DNA of 64,000 nt from Speluncibacter jeojiensis (GCF_029589495.1 NZ_JAAIVF010000003.1:248001-312000), one strand, 5' to 3'; shown: positions 23,666 to 31,167, numbered from the stretch's first letter. Numbers and translations are program-made. The notes: generated by a model from the letters alone, not told the origin.

Positions 23666-24395
23666 CGCGCCGGGCAATGACCGGCACGCGATCAGCACCG
23701 TGTGGGCGGCGGTCGTGGAAGGGATACGGGACAACTCCAGCGGTTTGGCGCCGGTCGTGCGAGTGTGCCGGGCGTGTGTGGGGGTTCTTCCGGTCGACGG
23801 CGCGTCGATCTCCGCGGCGACCGCGGATCACGGCCGCGAGGCGCTCTACGCCAGCGACCCGGTCAGCGGCCGACTCACCTCGCTGCAGTTCACTCTCGGA
23901 GAGGGTCCCTGCGTCGAGTCGATCGACGCCGGCCGCCCGGTGCTCGTCCCGGACCTGTCACGCGCCGTCACCTCCTCCTGGCCGATGTTCGCCGCCGAGG
24001 TCGGCGCTTTGGACGTCGCCGCGGTGTTCGCTTTCCCGATACGCAGCGGCGCGATCGACATCGGCACGATGCAGATGCATCGCAGACGTGCCGGAGCGTT
24101 GACGGCCGCGGAACTGTCCCTTGCTCTGCGGGTGGTGGACGTCGCCGCCGTCGCGCTGCTGGCGCTGCACTCCGCGCCCGGCGCGCGGGTCGACGGGGAA
24201 TGGCTCGCCGCCCTGCCCCGCGACGGAATCGCCATCCACCAAGCCACCGGCATACTCACCCATCAGCTCAACATCCCCGCGAAGGAAGCGTTGACACGAC
24301 TTCGGGCACTCGCGTTCGCCACCGGACGCGCCGTTGACGACATCGCCCGCGACGTCATCGTGGGACGCTCCAGCCTGTCCGATCCAGGTGGCTGA
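23658..24395 (+). CDS. GAF-ANTAR RNA-binding regulator 1
   Basis: 245 residues from ATG 23658, overlapping the TetR stop by eight bases. A GAF domain covers residues ~20-170 (VCRACVGVLPVDGASISAAT, FTLGEGPCVESIDAGRPVLV). The C-terminal ANTAR domain reads IAIHQATGILTHQLNIPAKE, then ALTRLRALAFATGR, the three-helix motif that binds paired hexaloop RNA hairpins and prevents termination. The sensed ligand is unknown. Together with the next gene it forms a pair of similar sensors. Confidence 0.87.
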   Translation: MASAPGNDRHAISTVWAAVVEGIRDNSSGLAPVVRVCRACVGVLPVDGASISAATADHGREALYASDPVSGRLTSLQFTLGEGPCVESIDAGRPVLVPDLSRAVTSSWPMFAAEVGALDVAAVFAFPIRSGAIDIGTMQMHRRRAGALTAAELSLALRVVDVAAVALLALHSAPGARVDGEWLAALPRDGIAIHQATGILTHQLNIPAKEALTRLRALAFATGRAVDDIARDVIVGRSSLSDPGG

Positions 24396-24424
24396 AACAA
24401 CGCTGGTCGGCCAAGTTGAGACCG

Positions 24425-24440
24425 CGTTACCGTGGTAACG
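24425..24440. promoter_or_regulatory. Palindrome CGTTACC-GT-GGTAACG upstream of the second GAF-ANTAR gene
   Basis: Perfect seven-base arms with a two-base centre, 25 bases before the ATG at 24466. The centre is too short to make an RNA hairpin loop, so it is more likely a protein-binding operator than an ANTAR RNA target. Confidence 0.5.
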
Positions 24441-24465
24441 GAGACTTCAAGAAGTGGGGAAGACC

Positions 24466-25218
24466 ATGTCAGAGAACGACCGTGAATCGCGCGTGGTCAG
24501 GGCGCTCGTGGCGATGGCCGACACGCTCGTCGACGACTACGACGTCGCCGACCTCCTGCACCAACTGGTGCGCCACTGCGTCGAGTTGCTCGACGTCGGC
24601 GCGGCAGGGCTGGTGTTCGCCGACCAACGCGGCGGGCTGCAGGTGCTGGCCGCCTCGAGTGAACGCACCCGCCTGCTCGAGCTGTTTCAGCTGCAAAGCA
24701 ATGAGGGGCCCTGCCTGGAATGTTTCCGCAGCGGCGAGCCCGTCCTGATCGCCGACCTCTCGGAACTAGCTGAGCGTTGGCCCTCTTTCGTGCCCGAAGC
24801 CATCGGTGAGGGTTTCGCCTCCGTGCATGCGGTGCCGTTGCGGTTGCGCAAACAGACCATCGGCGCGCTGAACTTGTTCGGCACCCAACCCGGATCGCTG
24901 AACGAGCAAGACCTGGCGATCGCGCGGGCGCTGGCCGACACCGCCACGATCGGGATCCTTCAAGAACGTGCCATCGCCCGCAGCGAGATCCTGACCGAAC
25001 AGTTGCAGACCGCGCTGAACAGCCGAATCACCATCGAACAGGCCAAGGGCGTCCTCGCCAGCGCCGGCAACCTCGACATGGAGCAGGCTTTCGAGACGCT
25101 CCGCGGTCACGCCCGCCGACACAGCAGCCGCCTGAGCGACATCGCTCACCGCATCGTCACCGGCGACCTCGACCCCGCCGAACTTCTGCACACTGCCCGG
25201 ACCCGACCCCCCACCTGA
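24466..25218 (+). CDS. GAF-ANTAR RNA-binding regulator 2
   Basis: 250 residues from ATG 24466, chosen because GGGGA at 24456-24460 is at proper spacing. The GAF domain (LLHQLVRHCVELLDVGAAGL, QSNEGPCLECFRSGEPVLIA, VHAVPLRLRKQTIGALNLFG) is followed by ANTAR: SRITIEQAKGVLASAGNLDM, then EQAFETLRGHARRH. The same 'EGPC.E....G.PV...DL' core occurs in the preceding gene, pointing to duplication. Role: signal-dependent antitermination; targets not visible nearby. Confidence 0.88.
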   Translation: MSENDRESRVVRALVAMADTLVDDYDVADLLHQLVRHCVELLDVGAAGLVFADQRGGLQVLAASSERTRLLELFQLQSNEGPCLECFRSGEPVLIADLSELAERWPSFVPEAIGEGFASVHAVPLRLRKQTIGALNLFGTQPGSLNEQDLAIARALADTATIGILQERAIARSEILTEQLQTALNSRITIEQAKGVLASAGNLDMEQAFETLRGHARRHSSRLSDIAHRIVTGDLDPAELLHTARTRPPT

Positions 25219-25321
25219 CCTGTCAATGTCGGCTGCCCTCCGAGGATGATCCGGCGGTCGGGCCCCTGCCAGAGCATGTGGTGCGCGTCGCCGCACGCGG
25301 CGCAGCAGGGCGGTTGCGGCG

Positions 25322-26524
25322 TCAGGCGGGACGCCGGCTACAGCGCGCCACGGGCGTGCCGACGAGGCGGAAGTCGTCGCTGGTGTCGACCTGCGGATCG
25401 GTTCCGGACTGGAACAGCAAGATGATGTCGGATCCGCCGAATTGGAAGTAGCCGAACTCGTCTCCCTTCGTGGCCGGCCTGTCCTCGAGCGCGGTGAGGA
25501 CGACCGACCCGACGTGCGCCATGCCCACCGGGACCACTGCGACGACGCCGATGTCGTCGCCTCCGGTATCGCCGGTGTCGATGGTGACCACCCCGCGGGT
25601 CTGCGCGAATTCGAAGCCTGTGGTGGTGCTGTCCTTCGAATCGAGCTGATGGCCTTCGAGTGTGACTTGCAGGTACACCTCTCCGGCAATCACGAAGGAC
25701 TCACGGATCAGGCCGGAGACGGGCAGGTGGAAGCGGTGGTAGGCAGACGGCGGCAACATGTAATGGACGAAAGTTCCCCCCGCGAACGACTCGCCGTACC
25801 TGCTGCCCTCGAGGAGCTCAGCGATGTTGCCGTACGTGCGGTTGTTTTTGATGGTCGTCGCAGGGATGTTCGACTCACCGTCGATGTCGTACGCATGTCG
25901 GAAGCTGCAGTCGGCCGGCGAAGTGACGATCAGGTTGTTGGCGGGTTCGGCTATCGGCCGCAGCCCGGCGTTGAGCTGGCGTGCGAAGAACTGGTTGAAG
26001 GTGAGCCAGCCGCTCGGCATGTTGGGCTTGCCGTCCACCAGGGATTCGCCGATCGAGTATTCCGGCGCATAGTCGATGAAGGTGTCCAGGATTTCCTGGC
26101 TGAACGACTCGGTCGTGTCCAGGAAATCACCCCATTGGCGCGCGAATTCGGTGAGCCAACCACGGAAGGCTGCGGAATCCTTCCCGATCGTTCCCCCCTT
26201 CGGGCCGACCTCCTGGTCTACCAGCCAGAAAAAGTGCGCGAGCCGGTCGCTGACCTCCTTGGAGTAGCGATCCGCGGGACCACCCTGGCCCTTCCATGCG
26301 TCGCCGCCGGATTGCTGGGGCACCCACCGCACGAAACGCTTGAGGTACGCCTCGTAACCCGCCAGATCCAGCGGCCATTCCAGCGCCGCGAACAAGTCCG
26401 GGTCCAGCTTCGCTCGGGCCAGCTCGTGCGCTTTCCGGATCGACAGCTCCAGTCGTACCGCGAGACGACCGTCGCCGCCTAGCACGTCATGCAGGCGGTC
26501 GATGATCACTTCGGGCGAGCTCAC
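25322..26524 (-). CDS. Phosphatidylserine-decarboxylase-family protein with GGSD cleavage-site variant
   Basis: 400 residues from GTG 26524, preceded by GAGGAGGGA at 26531-26539. The N-terminal ~170 residues are an extra helical domain; the C-terminal part is PSD-like (TFNQFFARQLNAGLRPI, SPADCSF, GTFVHYMLPPSAYHRFHLPV). True PSDs self-cleave at LGST before the pyruvoyl serine; here the equivalent is FGGSDII with Ser365. The long variant resembles the PSD-like tryptophan or other amino-acid decarboxylases, so the substrate may not be phosphatidylserine. No transmembrane segment is evident. Confidence 0.8.
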   Translation of the reverse strand: MSSPEVIIDRLHDVLGGDGRLAVRLELSIRKAHELARAKLDPDLFAALEWPLDLAGYEAYLKRFVRWVPQQSGGDAWKGQGGPADRYSKEVSDRLAHFFWLVDQEVGPKGGTIGKDSAAFRGWLTEFARQWGDFLDTTESFSQEILDTFIDYAPEYSIGESLVDGKPNMPSGWLTFNQFFARQLNAGLRPIAEPANNLIVTSPADCSFRHAYDIDGESNIPATTIKNNRTYGNIAELLEGSRYGESFAGGTFVHYMLPPSAYHRFHLPVSGLIRESFVIAGEVYLQVTLEGHQLDSKDSTTTGFEFAQTRGVVTIDTGDTGGDDIGVVAVVPVGMAHVGSVVLTALEDRPATKGDEFGYFQFGGSDIILLFQSGTDPQVDTSDDFRLVGTPVARCSRRPA

Positions 26525-26628
26525 AGCTGATCCCTCCTCGACTGGGTGCCCCTCGGTTACCCGCACGCCGCCGCGTCAACCCATGTGACTTCGCCCTTGC
26601 CACACGCATTCGAGGAGTCGATCCACCC

Positions 26629-26657
26629 GGCATACCCGGAGTCCGGGCGGGTATGCC
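26629..26657. promoter_or_regulatory. Inverted repeat GGCATACCCG-N9-CGGGTATGCC between divergent genes
   Basis: Ten-base perfect arms with a nine-base spacer, ending seven bases before the ATG of the enolase-superfamily gene. Each arm contains GGGTAT on opposite strands. No -35 GTTT matches are found, so an operator is likelier than paired SigF promoters; as RNA it would also form a hairpin over the ribosome site. Confidence 0.55.
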
Positions 26658-26663
26658 CGCCGC

Positions 26664-27773
26664 ATGACTACGCCACTCGAAGCGCAGGTACCCATCGACT
26701 CCGTGGAGGCCGCCGCCTACACGATCCCCACCGACGCACCGGAATCCGACGGGACACTGGCGTGGGATTCGACGACGCTCGTGATCGCGACCGCGCGCGC
26801 CGCCGGCACCGTCGGCCTCGGGTACACCTATGCCGGTCCTGCCGCCGCCGAGATCATCACCGGCAAATTGGCCGGCGCCGTCACCGAGGAGGAGGCCTTC
26901 GCCCCGCCCGCGCGCTGGGCGGACATGCGCCACGCGGTCCGCAACCTGGGCCGGCCGGGCCTGGTCGCCGAGGCGATCTCCGCGGTGGACATCGCCCTGT
27001 GGGACCTCAAGGCCCGCCTGCTCGGCGAGCCCCTGTGCTTCGCGCTGGGGGCGATGCACGCCGCCACCCCGATCTACGGCAGCGGCGGGTTCACCTCCTA
27101 TGACGACAGCACGCTGCGCGCCCAACTGGGCGGATGGGTCGAGCGCGGCATCGTCCGCGTGAAGATGAAGGTCGGCCGCGACCCGGCGGCGGACGCCGAG
27201 CGGGTGGCCGCGGCACGCGCGGCGATCGGCGACGGCGCGGAGTTGTTCGTCGACGCCAACGGCGCGTACACCCGTAAACAGGCGCTGCTGTGGGCGCAGC
27301 GCTTCGCCGACCACGACGTGCGGTGGTTCGAGGAACCCGTCTCCTCCGACGACCTCGAGGGCCTGCGCCGCGTCACACACGACGGCCCGCCCGGCATGGA
27401 CATCACCGCCGGCGAGTACGGCTACGACCTGCCGTACTTTCAGCAGATGCTCGACGCCGGCGCGGTCGACTGCCTACAGGCCGACGTCACCCGCGCCCAG
27501 GGCATCACCGGTGTACTCAGGGTGGCCGCACTGTGCGATGCACGCAGTCTCGACCTGTCGCTACACTGCGCGCCGCAGATCAGCGCCCACGTCGGCACCG
27601 CGGTCTGGCATTTACGCCACCTCGAGTACTTCCACGATCACGTGCGCATCGAGTCGATGGCGTTCGACGGCGTACTCGAACCGGACGGCGGGGCGCTGCA
27701 ACCGGACCGCGCGACCGCCGGGCACGGGCTCACGTTCAAGGCGCAAGACCTCGAACCGTTCCGGGTGCGGTGA
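26664..27773 (+). CDS. Enolase-superfamily sugar-acid dehydratase/racemase-type enzyme
   Basis: 369 residues from ATG 26664. Barrel motifs of the mandelate racemase/muconate lactonising group: KxK base in RVKMKVGRD (~residue 168), metal ligands in FVDANGAYT, WFEEPVSSDD and ITAGEYGYD, and LSLHCAPQISAHVGTAV near the end. The reaction would begin by removing the alpha proton of a carboxylate substrate; the exact substrate cannot be read. Divergent from the PSD-like gene across an inverted repeat, and converging on the permease gene with 15 bases between stops. Confidence 0.83.
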   Translation: MTTPLEAQVPIDSVEAAAYTIPTDAPESDGTLAWDSTTLVIATARAAGTVGLGYTYAGPAAAEIITGKLAGAVTEEEAFAPPARWADMRHAVRNLGRPGLVAEAISAVDIALWDLKARLLGEPLCFALGAMHAATPIYGSGGFTSYDDSTLRAQLGGWVERGIVRVKMKVGRDPAADAERVAAARAAIGDGAELFVDANGAYTRKQALLWAQRFADHDVRWFEEPVSSDDLEGLRRVTHDGPPGMDITAGEYGYDLPYFQQMLDAGAVDCLQADVTRAQGITGVLRVAALCDARSLDLSLHCAPQISAHVGTAVWHLRHLEYFHDHVRIESMAFDGVLEPDGGALQPDRATAGHGLTFKAQDLEPFRVR

Positions 27774-27788
27774 CCGCCGTCGGCGGCG

Positions 27789-28994
27789 TCACGTCCGGTC
27801 CAGTTGCGGGAACACCGTCTCGCGCGCGAGCAGCAGCACCGCCGCGGCGACCGGGATCGACAGCAGCGCGCCGATGATGCCCAGCGCCGCGCCGCCCAGC
27901 AGAACCGCGACGACCGTCACCATCGCCGGCACCTCGACGGTGCGGCCGATGATCTTCGGCACCAACGCATAGTCTTCGATCAGCCGCAGGGCGACGAAGA
28001 ACGCCACGGTGCCGATCGCCACCGGCAACGACACCGTCAGCGCGACGAGCGCGACGATGACCCCCGCGATCGTCGACCCCACGACGGGGATCAGGTCGAG
28101 CACGGCGACCAGCACCGCGAGCAGCAGCGGATACGGCACACCGAAGATCTGCAGCCACACGAACGTACAGAGCGCGGTGATCACCGAGATCACCAGATTG
28201 CCCAGCACGTATCCGCCGACCTTGCGGAAGATCTCGTCCCCGAGCAGCACCGCGCGGGGACGCCGCGAGTCCGGGGCGAGCCGGTAGATGCCGGCGCGGA
28301 TGCGCGGGAAGTCGGCCAGGAAGTATCCCGAGAGGACGAGCACGATCACCAGTCCGGTCACCGCGCCGAACACCACCTTCCCGGCGCCGAACGCCCCTCC
28401 GATGATCTTCGAACCATCCGAGGACAGCTGCTGGGTCAGCCGTTGTTGCAGGTGGAAGTGCTGATCGAGGCGGTGGATCGCCGGATACCGCTGCTGGAGG
28501 CCCCTGAGGTGCTCCGGCGCGTGCGCGACGAACTGGCCGCCTTGTTCGACCAGCGGGGTGATCACCGCGGCCAGGAAGCCGGCCACGAGCAGCAGGACGA
28601 CCACGATCACCACGGCGACCGCCGCCCAGCGAGGCAGCCCACGGCGGACCAGCCACCCGACGACGGGCTCCAGACCGGTCGCCAACACCAACGCCAGCGC
28701 GATCAGCACGAGCGCGCTGCGGGCGCCGAGCACCAGTTCGACCACCCCGACCGTCACCGCGACCCCGGCGGCACCGGTCAGCCCGATCATGAACGGCGAG
28801 TGGCGGTCGAACCGCGAGCCCGGCCTGCCCAACGGGTGTTCGGACGTGCTGGATCGGGCCGCTTGCGCTTCGGCTGCCGCGATGGGCTCGGTCCCGTCCG
28901 GCTCGGTCCCGTCCTGCTCGGCCCCGCCCGCCCCGGAATCGCCCGGTTCGGAATCGCCCGGCCCGGAATCGCCCAGGAGTTCCGCGTCGTCCAT
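27789..28994 (-). CDS. AI-2E family permease (YdiK/TqsA-like)
   Basis: About 401 residues from ATG 28994 (further upstream starts exist in the same frame and cannot be excluded). The N-terminal ~55 residues are an acidic Gly/Asp/Ser/Glu/Pro repeat (GDSGPGDSEPGDSG). Eight membrane helices follow, with the PF01594 pattern: ATGLEPVVGWLVRRGLPRW, GYFLADFPRIRAGIYRLAP and LDLIPVVGSTIAGVIVALVA. Family members export autoinducer-2 or other small solutes or act as Na+/H+ antiporters; function here is unknown. Confidence 0.85.
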   Translation of the reverse strand: MDDAELLGDSGPGDSEPGDSGAGGAEQDGTEPDGTEPIAAAEAQAARSSTSEHPLGRPGSRFDRHSPFMIGLTGAAGVAVTVGVVELVLGARSALVLIALALVLATGLEPVVGWLVRRGLPRWAAVAVVIVVVLLLVAGFLAAVITPLVEQGGQFVAHAPEHLRGLQQRYPAIHRLDQHFHLQQRLTQQLSSDGSKIIGGAFGAGKVVFGAVTGLVIVLVLSGYFLADFPRIRAGIYRLAPDSRRPRAVLLGDEIFRKVGGYVLGNLVISVITALCTFVWLQIFGVPYPLLLAVLVAVLDLIPVVGSTIAGVIVALVALTVSLPVAIGTVAFFVALRLIEDYALVPKIIGRTVEVPAMVTVVAVLLGGAALGIIGALLSIPVAAAVLLLARETVFPQLDRT

Positions 28995-29103
28995 CCGTCC
29001 ATGGTTCCCTGCGGCCCCGCGGCCCATACCCGGTTCGGACCGAACACCCCGGACCGGCGCGCGCTCGCCACGCCCGCTCGCCGCCGATTCGGGCACGGTC
29101 GCC

Positions 29104-29135
29104 GTTTGAGAACAAACCGGCGTTTGAGAACAAAC
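29104..29135 (+). repeat. Tandem 18-base repeat of GTTTGAGAACAAAC
   Basis: GTTTGAGAACAAAC occurs at 29104-29117 and 29122-29135, 18 bases apart. Each copy is itself an inverted repeat (GTTTG/CAAAC around AGAA). It lies 56 bases before the small peptide gene at 29191 and about 110 bases before the permease start on the other strand; two operator sites are the simplest reading. Confidence 0.55.
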
Positions 29136-29190
29136 GGGACGGGGCACACAATCGAGACTGTCCATCACAAGCAACACGGGTAGGTGATCC

Positions 29191-29301
29191 ATGATGGATG
29201 CGTTGTTCGCACAGTGGCCGATCAGGAAGGTGTGGGGCAGCCTCGGAAGCCTCGGCTGGGGCATTGGCAGCCTCGGCTTCGGCAGTTTGGGCAGCTGGTA
29301 G
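29191..29301 (+). CDS. Small Gly/Ser/Leu/Trp repeat peptide, 36 residues
   Basis: ATG ATG at 29191/29194 after ggtaggtg; stop TAG 29299-29301. The product begins MMDALFAQWPIRKVW and continues as GSLGSLGWGIGSLGFGSLGSW, four or five GSLG-type repeats punctuated by Trp/Phe, with only three charged residues. It has its own repeat-bearing upstream region (29104-29135) and a terminator hairpin 16 bases after the stop, so it looks like a complete monocistronic unit. No signal peptide. A membrane-active or envelope-associated peptide is possible; no family is known to me. Confidence 0.55.
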   Translation: MMDALFAQWPIRKVWGSLGSLGWGIGSLGFGSLGSW

Positions 29302-29317
29302 AAGCCCGCGCAAGCGC

Positions 29318-29345
29318 AGCCCTCGACCTCCGAAGGTCGGGGGCT
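29318..29345 (+). terminator. Terminator hairpin after the small peptide gene
   Basis: Arms 29318-29329 and 29334-29345 pair over twelve positions (one T-G wobble) with loop CCGA, starting 16 bases after the stop codon at 29301. Confidence 0.65.
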
Positions 29346-29623
29346 GTCCCGCTGCTCCGACGGGCCCTTCCGACCGTCTGTGCGCGACGCCGGCCTCGCA
29401 AACTCGCGCAGTACCGGCAACGCCGTCACGTGGGCTTCGGGTTTCACCGCGTGGACTGCCGGGCACCCCGCTTCGGCTCGGCCTGGCCGCGGCGGGGAGT
29501 TGCAGGCCCCGGCGCACCGCTGCCGGAGCGGGGCGGTATCGCCGCCGGGCTGGGAGTCGGTGTCGTCGCGAGTCTGTGCCGGCCGGTTCAGCCGTCACCC
29601 GCTGCCGCACCTGGTCTACGGCT
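29346..29623. other. Intergenic stretch between two terminator hairpins
   Basis: About 280 bases between the hairpins at 29318 and 29624. All frames give Arg/Gly/Pro shadow sequence; I see no gene or regulatory pattern. Confidence 0.5.
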
Positions 29624-29651
29624 GTGCCGTGCAGGCAGTCCTGCACGGCAC
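29624..29651 (-). terminator. Terminator hairpin after the DUF4193 gene
   Basis: Perfect twelve-base arms (29624-29635 and 29640-29651) with loop CAGT, eleven bases beyond the DUF4193 stop at 29663. Confidence 0.75.
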
Positions 29652-29662
29652 ATGACCCGGAC

Positions 29663-29956
29663 TCACACGCAGTCCCGGCAGATCAGCCGGTCGCCCTCGT
29701 GACGGGCGAGCTGACTGCGGTGATGCACGAGAAAGCATCTGCTGCAGGTGAACTCATCTCGCTTCATCGGGACCACCCGCACCCCCAGCTCCTCGCCGGA
29801 CAGGTCCGCGCCGGGCAGGTCCATGGTCTCGGCGGTGTCCTCACGGTCGTCGAGTTCGGTGTCCGGCTCCGCGCCCCTGCCGCGGCCCAGCGGTCCGGGC
29901 TCCTCGCCCGACCGGTCGGAGTCGTCGTCGCGCGGTCGATCGAAGTCGACTGACAT
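29663..29956 (-). CDS. DUF4193 family protein
   Basis: 97 residues. An acidic N-terminal half (ELDDREDTAETMDLPGADL) precedes GVRVVPMKRDEFTCSRCFLV and ICRDC, giving a CxxC...CxxC zinc ribbon at the C-terminus, as in the actinobacterial DUF4193 family. Members are conserved across actinobacteria but uncharacterised; a zinc-dependent nucleic acid or protein-binding role is plausible. It follows the GGDEF-like gene by 12 bases and ends at a strong terminator. Confidence 0.88.
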   Translation of the reverse strand: MSVDFDRPRDDDSDRSGEEPGPLGRGRGAEPDTELDDREDTAETMDLPGADLSGEELGVRVVPMKRDEFTCSRCFLVHHRSQLARHEGDRLICRDCV

Positions 29957-29968
29957 GATGTGCTCCTC

Positions 29969-30397
29969 TCACACTCGGCCACACTCGATTCCCGCGCGGT
30001 CGAGCAGTTCGACCGCGCATTCGATGGCGTCGACGGCCACCGCCATCCCGATCTCCGTCCAGGCGCTCTCGCCGGTGTCCGAGTTCTCGAGCTCGCCGAC
30101 CAACCGGTCTGCGGCGGCGCGGATCTCGGCCAGCGAACCGGTCACCAGCGCCGCATAGTCGCTGCGCCCGAGACAGCCGAGGACGTCGCCGCGGTGCAGT
30201 TCGCCGTGCAGCCGTGAGGTGAGGTCCACCGGCAACCCGATGCGGCCGTCGGCGAGGGCGTCCGCGGCGCCGAGGTGGATCAGCCCGACCCGTTCGGATC
30301 CGGCGCAGGTGCGTTCCAATGCGGTGTCCACCAGTTCGGTCAGTTCCAGCCGGTCCACCACCACGGCGTCGCCGGACGGTTGAACAACTGTGGTCAT
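29969..30397 (-). CDS. Degenerate GGDEF-like domain protein, 142 residues
   Basis: From ATG 30397 with AAGGGA upstream. The middle part HRGDVLGCLGRSDYAALVTG aligns by eye with the diguanylate cyclase core 'rpgDvvaRlGGDEFavll.g', but GGDEF has become GRSDY, and the helix EIRAAADRLVGEL follows as in GGDEF domains. Without the signature it should not make c-di-GMP; it may bind nucleotide or a partner. The short N-terminus holds no sensor domain. Co-transcribed with DUF4193. Confidence 0.55.
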   Translation of the reverse strand: MTTVVQPSGDAVVVDRLELTELVDTALERTCAGSERVGLIHLGAADALADGRIGLPVDLTSRLHGELHRGDVLGCLGRSDYAALVTGSLAEIRAAADRLVGELENSDTGESAWTEIGMAVAVDAIECAVELLDRAGIECGRV

Positions 30398-30442
30398 GCT
30401 GTTTCCCTTCCTCTCATCCGTGAGCCGTCAGCCGAGGGCGGC

Positions 30443-30637
30443 TCATCGGACCAAGATCTTCATCGCCTCGGGGACCGGGCGCGGTCGACGACCGGGAATG
30501 CGCCGTGCTCCACGGACGCGCTCGGTCATACCGGCCGATTCACGAAGGCGGTAAAAGCAATACAGCGCAAGGGTCGACCAGGCACACACGATGTCCGTGT
30601 AGACGACGGCGGTTCCGGGCCGCACGGTGATGCTCAT
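30443..30637 (-). pseudogene. N-terminal fragment of a DsbA-family thioredoxin-fold protein
   Basis: From the ATG at about 30637 (GGGAGGGAC just before it) the sequence reads TAVVYTDIVCAWSTLALYCF, then YRLRESAGMTERVR, the first strand, active-site helix and next helix of the actinobacterial DsbA-like family (usually TDi.CPWs..AL). The proline of CPW is replaced by Ala, and the family sequence ends after ~45 residues with an unrelated Arg/Pro tail. Probably a truncated, inactive gene, though the ribosome site and a possible SigF-like promoter (GTGT-N15-GGGTAT near 30675-30699) are still there. Confidence 0.5.
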
Positions 30638-30766
30638 GTCCCTCCCCTCGGTTCCGGGCTGCTGAGCTGGGGACATACCCGGTCGCCGTGGATCTACACC
30701 CCCGCGGATCACTTCCGCCCGGCAAGCACCCGGTCGCGCGCGCGGTCGTCGAGCGACACCCGCCGT

Positions 30767-31033
30767 TCACCTCCCCGTGTCCGTCGGATCTGGGCCCGTC
30801 GCTTCGGCGACGTCTTCGTCCAGCGCGGTGCTCTCGGCGTCCTCGGTGAACATCATCACCTCGTCGGGCCCCTCGTATATCCGGTCCGGCACCGTGTCCA
30901 GGCGCGCGAGCAGGCGGTCGTCCGCACCGGCACCACGCAGCGCGGCCAGCAGCTCGCCGCGTCCGCACGGGTAGCCGGCCTCTGACAGCATCCGGACGTA
31001 TTCGACGTCCTCGGTGGCGTCCGGCGGCGACAT
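30767..31033 (-). CDS. DUF2795 family small protein
   Basis: 88 residues from ATG 31033. The helical core EDVEYVRMLSEAGYPCGRGE, followed by LLAALRGAGADDRLLARLDT and VPDRIYEGPDEVM, matches DUF2795 (a ~60-residue helical domain, yPask.eLi..Ar..gA...vl..L..lPd..Y..p.eV). Function unknown; these genes often accompany general stress genes. Preceded by a SigF-like promoter. The C-terminus is acidic. Confidence 0.75.
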   Translation of the reverse strand: MSPPDATEDVEYVRMLSEAGYPCGRGELLAALRGAGADDRLLARLDTVPDRIYEGPDEVMMFTEDAESTALDEDVAEATGPDPTDTGR

Positions 31034-31094
31034 CGCGACACCTCCTCGTGCTCGGCAGACGGTCGTGTCCGCGGAACCGTTCGCGTCACGGGAG

Positions 31095-31120
31095 GTTCCC
31101 GCGACCGCGGCCGCGCAAAC
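31095..31120 (-). promoter_or_regulatory. SigF-like promoter reading toward the DUF2795 gene
   Basis: Minus strand GTTT (31120-31117), 16-base spacer, GGGAAC (31100-31095), about 60 bases before the DUF2795 start. One or two mismatches in the -10 relative to GGGTAT. Confidence 0.45.
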
Positions 31121-31141
31121 CCGGACACTCCCCGCGCCACG

Positions 31142-31167
31142 GTTTACCGGCGCCCGGCGGCGGGTAA
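31142..31167 (+). promoter_or_regulatory. SigF-like promoter reading toward the gene at 31225
   Basis: GTTT (31142-31145), 16-base spacer, GGGTAA (31162-31167): an exact -35 and near-exact -10 match to the mycobacterial SigF consensus, about 57 bases before the start codon. Back-to-back with the minus-strand copy at 31095-31120. Confidence 0.6.

Noticed and set aside
27770-27792. Short hairpin across the convergent stops of the enolase-superfamily and permease genes
   Set aside because: Only five plus three base pairs with an internal mismatch; too weak to call a terminator.
28900-28980. Repeated GGAATCGCCC-type units, possible CRISPR or satellite
   Set aside because: They encode the GDSEPGDSG repeats at the N-terminus of the permease; unit size and spacing do not fit CRISPR.
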